From contig JABAQJ010000005.1 in assembly GCA_019186945.1 (NCBI GenBank), positions 124,001 to 188,000 on the forward strand: DNA of 64,000 nt, in the 5' to 3' direction. Below the pieces are notes generated by a model that saw only the letters and a list, made by a program, of their open reading frames with translations, was not told the DNA's origin and did no database searches. The position numbers were made by a program, and so were the translations under genes. Shown here one piece after another: positions 62,906 through 64,000 of this stretch; the first letter of the stretch is position 1, and every line of letters starts with the position of its first letter. The stretch comes from Gemmatimonadaceae bacterium (lineage in GTDB: Bacteria > Gemmatimonadota > Gemmatimonadetes > Gemmatimonadales > Gemmatimonadaceae).

Positions 62906-64000
62906 CACGACGGTCGCTTCTGCTGGGCATTCTGCTCGCACTTGGACCCACCGGACTTCGCGCTCAGGGCGCGCGGCCCACGATGGCGATTGTCGGCGGG
63001 CGCATCGTCGACGGATATGGCGGCGTGCCGATCGACAACGGGGTCATCCTCGTCTCAGGCGATCGGATCGTTGCAGTCGGGCGCGAGAAGGAGGTCGCTG
63101 TACCAGCTGGCACACCGGTCGTCGACGCCAATGGCATGACGGTCATGCCCGGGCTCATCGACATGCACGTGCACCTGCACATCCTCGGACACGGCGACTA
63201 CAAGCGATGGGACGATCTCTATGGGAAGCGCGATGCCGATCTCGTCATGCCTATCGCGGCTCGCCAACTCCTCATGGCCGGCGTCACCAGCGCACGAGAC
63301 CTTGGTTCGCGCCTCGACGACATCCTGTCGGTGAAGCGCCGGATAGCCGAGGGTGCGATCCCGGGGCCGCGCCTCTTCGTGTCCGGACCGTTCATTCAGC
63401 ATGCGCCGTACGAGGAGTACGAGCGTGACTTCCGCTGGGGCGTGAACGGAGCCGACGACGCGCGCCAGAAGGTGCAACGACTCGTCGATGCCGGCGTGGA
63501 TGTCATCAAGCTGATCGATCAGGATCAAATGACGGACGCCGAGGTCGCGGCGGTAGTCGAAACTGCGCACCGGAACGGAAAGTCTGTCGTAGCCCATGCA
63601 CATCGCATGGACGAGATTCGCGCAGGCCTGAAACACGGCGTGGACGATTTCGAGCACACGGGACTGGGCACCGCGCCAGGATATGCCGAAGACGTGCTCC
63701 AGAAGCTACGCGAGCGGAACTCGGCCCTGTTCTGGACGCCGACCGTGTCACCGCTCTTTACTCTCTACGAATCGGGAACGGTGTTCCCCGAACGCCTCGA
63801 CGATCCGGCGTGGCAGGAAGGCATGCCGGCCGAGATGGCCAGCGAAATACGGACGTCGCTCGCTCACATACCGCAGTTGCCGTACTATGCCCTCTTTCCA
63901 TCGCGGATCCCGCTGCTCCCAAAGAAGTTCCGTGAACTGCGGGAGACGGGGGTCCGCTTGATTATCGGCACCGATGCCGGCATTCCTGCGATGTTCCACA
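62902..64000 (+). CDS. Secreted amidohydrolase, imidazolonepropionase-like (3' end outside window)
   Basis: The first 366 codons of a metal-dependent hydrolase. A signal peptide (MTRRSLLLGILLALGPTGLR) is followed by the beta-sandwich start AIVGGRIVDGYGGVPIDNGV, the metal-binding HxH in LIDMHVHLH, a Lys in DVIKLIDQDQ (candidate carbamylated ligand), and the ligand His in VVAHAHRMDEI. RLIIGTDAGIPAMFH carries the catalytic Asp just before the window end. Exported members of this family are often annotated as prolidase or imidazolonepropionase-like; the substrate is not predictable. Last gene of the DUF4442-flavoprotein operon. Confidence 0.92.
   Translation, partial: MTRRSLLLGILLALGPTGLRAQGARPTMAIVGGRIVDGYGGVPIDNGVILVSGDRIVAVGREKEVAVPAGTPVVDANGMTVMPGLIDMHVHLHILGHGDYKRWDDLYGKRDADLVMPIAARQLLMAGVTSARDLGSRLDDILSVKRRIAEGAIPGPRLFVSGPFIQHAPYEEYERDFRWGVNGADDARQKVQRLVDAGVDVIKLIDQDQMTDAEVAAVVETAHRNGKSVVAHAHRMDEIRAGLKHGVDDFEHTGLGTAPGYAEDVLQKLRERNSALFWTPTVSPLFTLYESGTVFPERLDDPAWQEGMPAEMASEIRTSLAHIPQLPYYALFPSRIPLLPKKFRELRETGVRLIIGTDAGIPAMFH

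Noticed and set aside
1-64000. CRISPR arrays, insertion sequences, prophage or integrase genes
   Set aside because: No regularly spaced direct repeats, transposase motifs or phage structural genes were seen on either strand.

Overview
The window is GC-rich bacterial chromosome with no insertion sequences, phage genes or CRISPR arrays. Gene content points to a diderm-type bacterium with meso-diaminopimelate peptidoglycan (MurE carries the DNPR motif), DivIVA, an IleS2-type isoleucyl-tRNA synthetase and chemosensory genes. The lineage looks like Gemmatimonadota. That assignment is an inference from gene order and protein style, not something the sequence proves.

Layout. (1) About 1-15950, minus strand: a complete dcw division and cell-wall cluster transcribed rsmH-ftsL-ftsI-murE-murF-mraY-murD-ftsW-murG-murC-ftsQ-ftsA-ftsZ. 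It has a good sigma70-type promoter directly in front of rsmH and a strong hairpin between ftsA and ftsZ. mraZ, murB and ddl are absent from the cluster. (2) 16025-18201: a terminator, a secreted TPR protein, tRNA-Val(TAC) and a small membrane protein. (3) 18267-35741, minus strand: a compact chemosensory supercluster. It holds cheW, cheY, cheA, cheC, a very large TPR protein, two PATAN/DUF4388-TPR proteins, three roadblock/LC7 modules, an MglA GTPase, a protein with two DnaA-type AAA+ modules, cheD, cheB and two more cheW. Most genes overlap or touch. No chemoreceptor or cheR is present. (4) 35704-48862, minus strand: housekeeping genes tilS-hpt-ftsH-DUF2723-yggS-divIVA-pnp-ileS-dksA/traR-lspA-rluD, running straight into the che genes. 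(5) 48861-64000, mixed strands: a small membrane protein, a metallopeptidase/propeller/barrel protein, a three-gene transhydrogenase (pntAA-pntAB-pntB), a lipoprotein serpin, a family 2 glycosyltransferase, an S9 peptidase, an AAA ATPase, and a DUF4442-nitronate monooxygenase-amidohydrolase operon cut by the window end.

How the parts work together. Region 1 makes lipid II (MurC-F, MraY, MurG) and inserts it at the septum (FtsW, FtsI, FtsQ, FtsL, FtsA, FtsZ). Region 3 appears to join a CheA-CheY phosphorelay with CheB/CheC/CheD adaptation to an MglA-type polarity GTPase through PATAN, roadblock and TPR scaffolds. The tandem DnaA-like ATPase, translationally coupled to mglA, is the most unusual element and the best candidate for a poorly described system. 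Region 4 covers translation, purine salvage, lipoprotein processing and membrane quality control.
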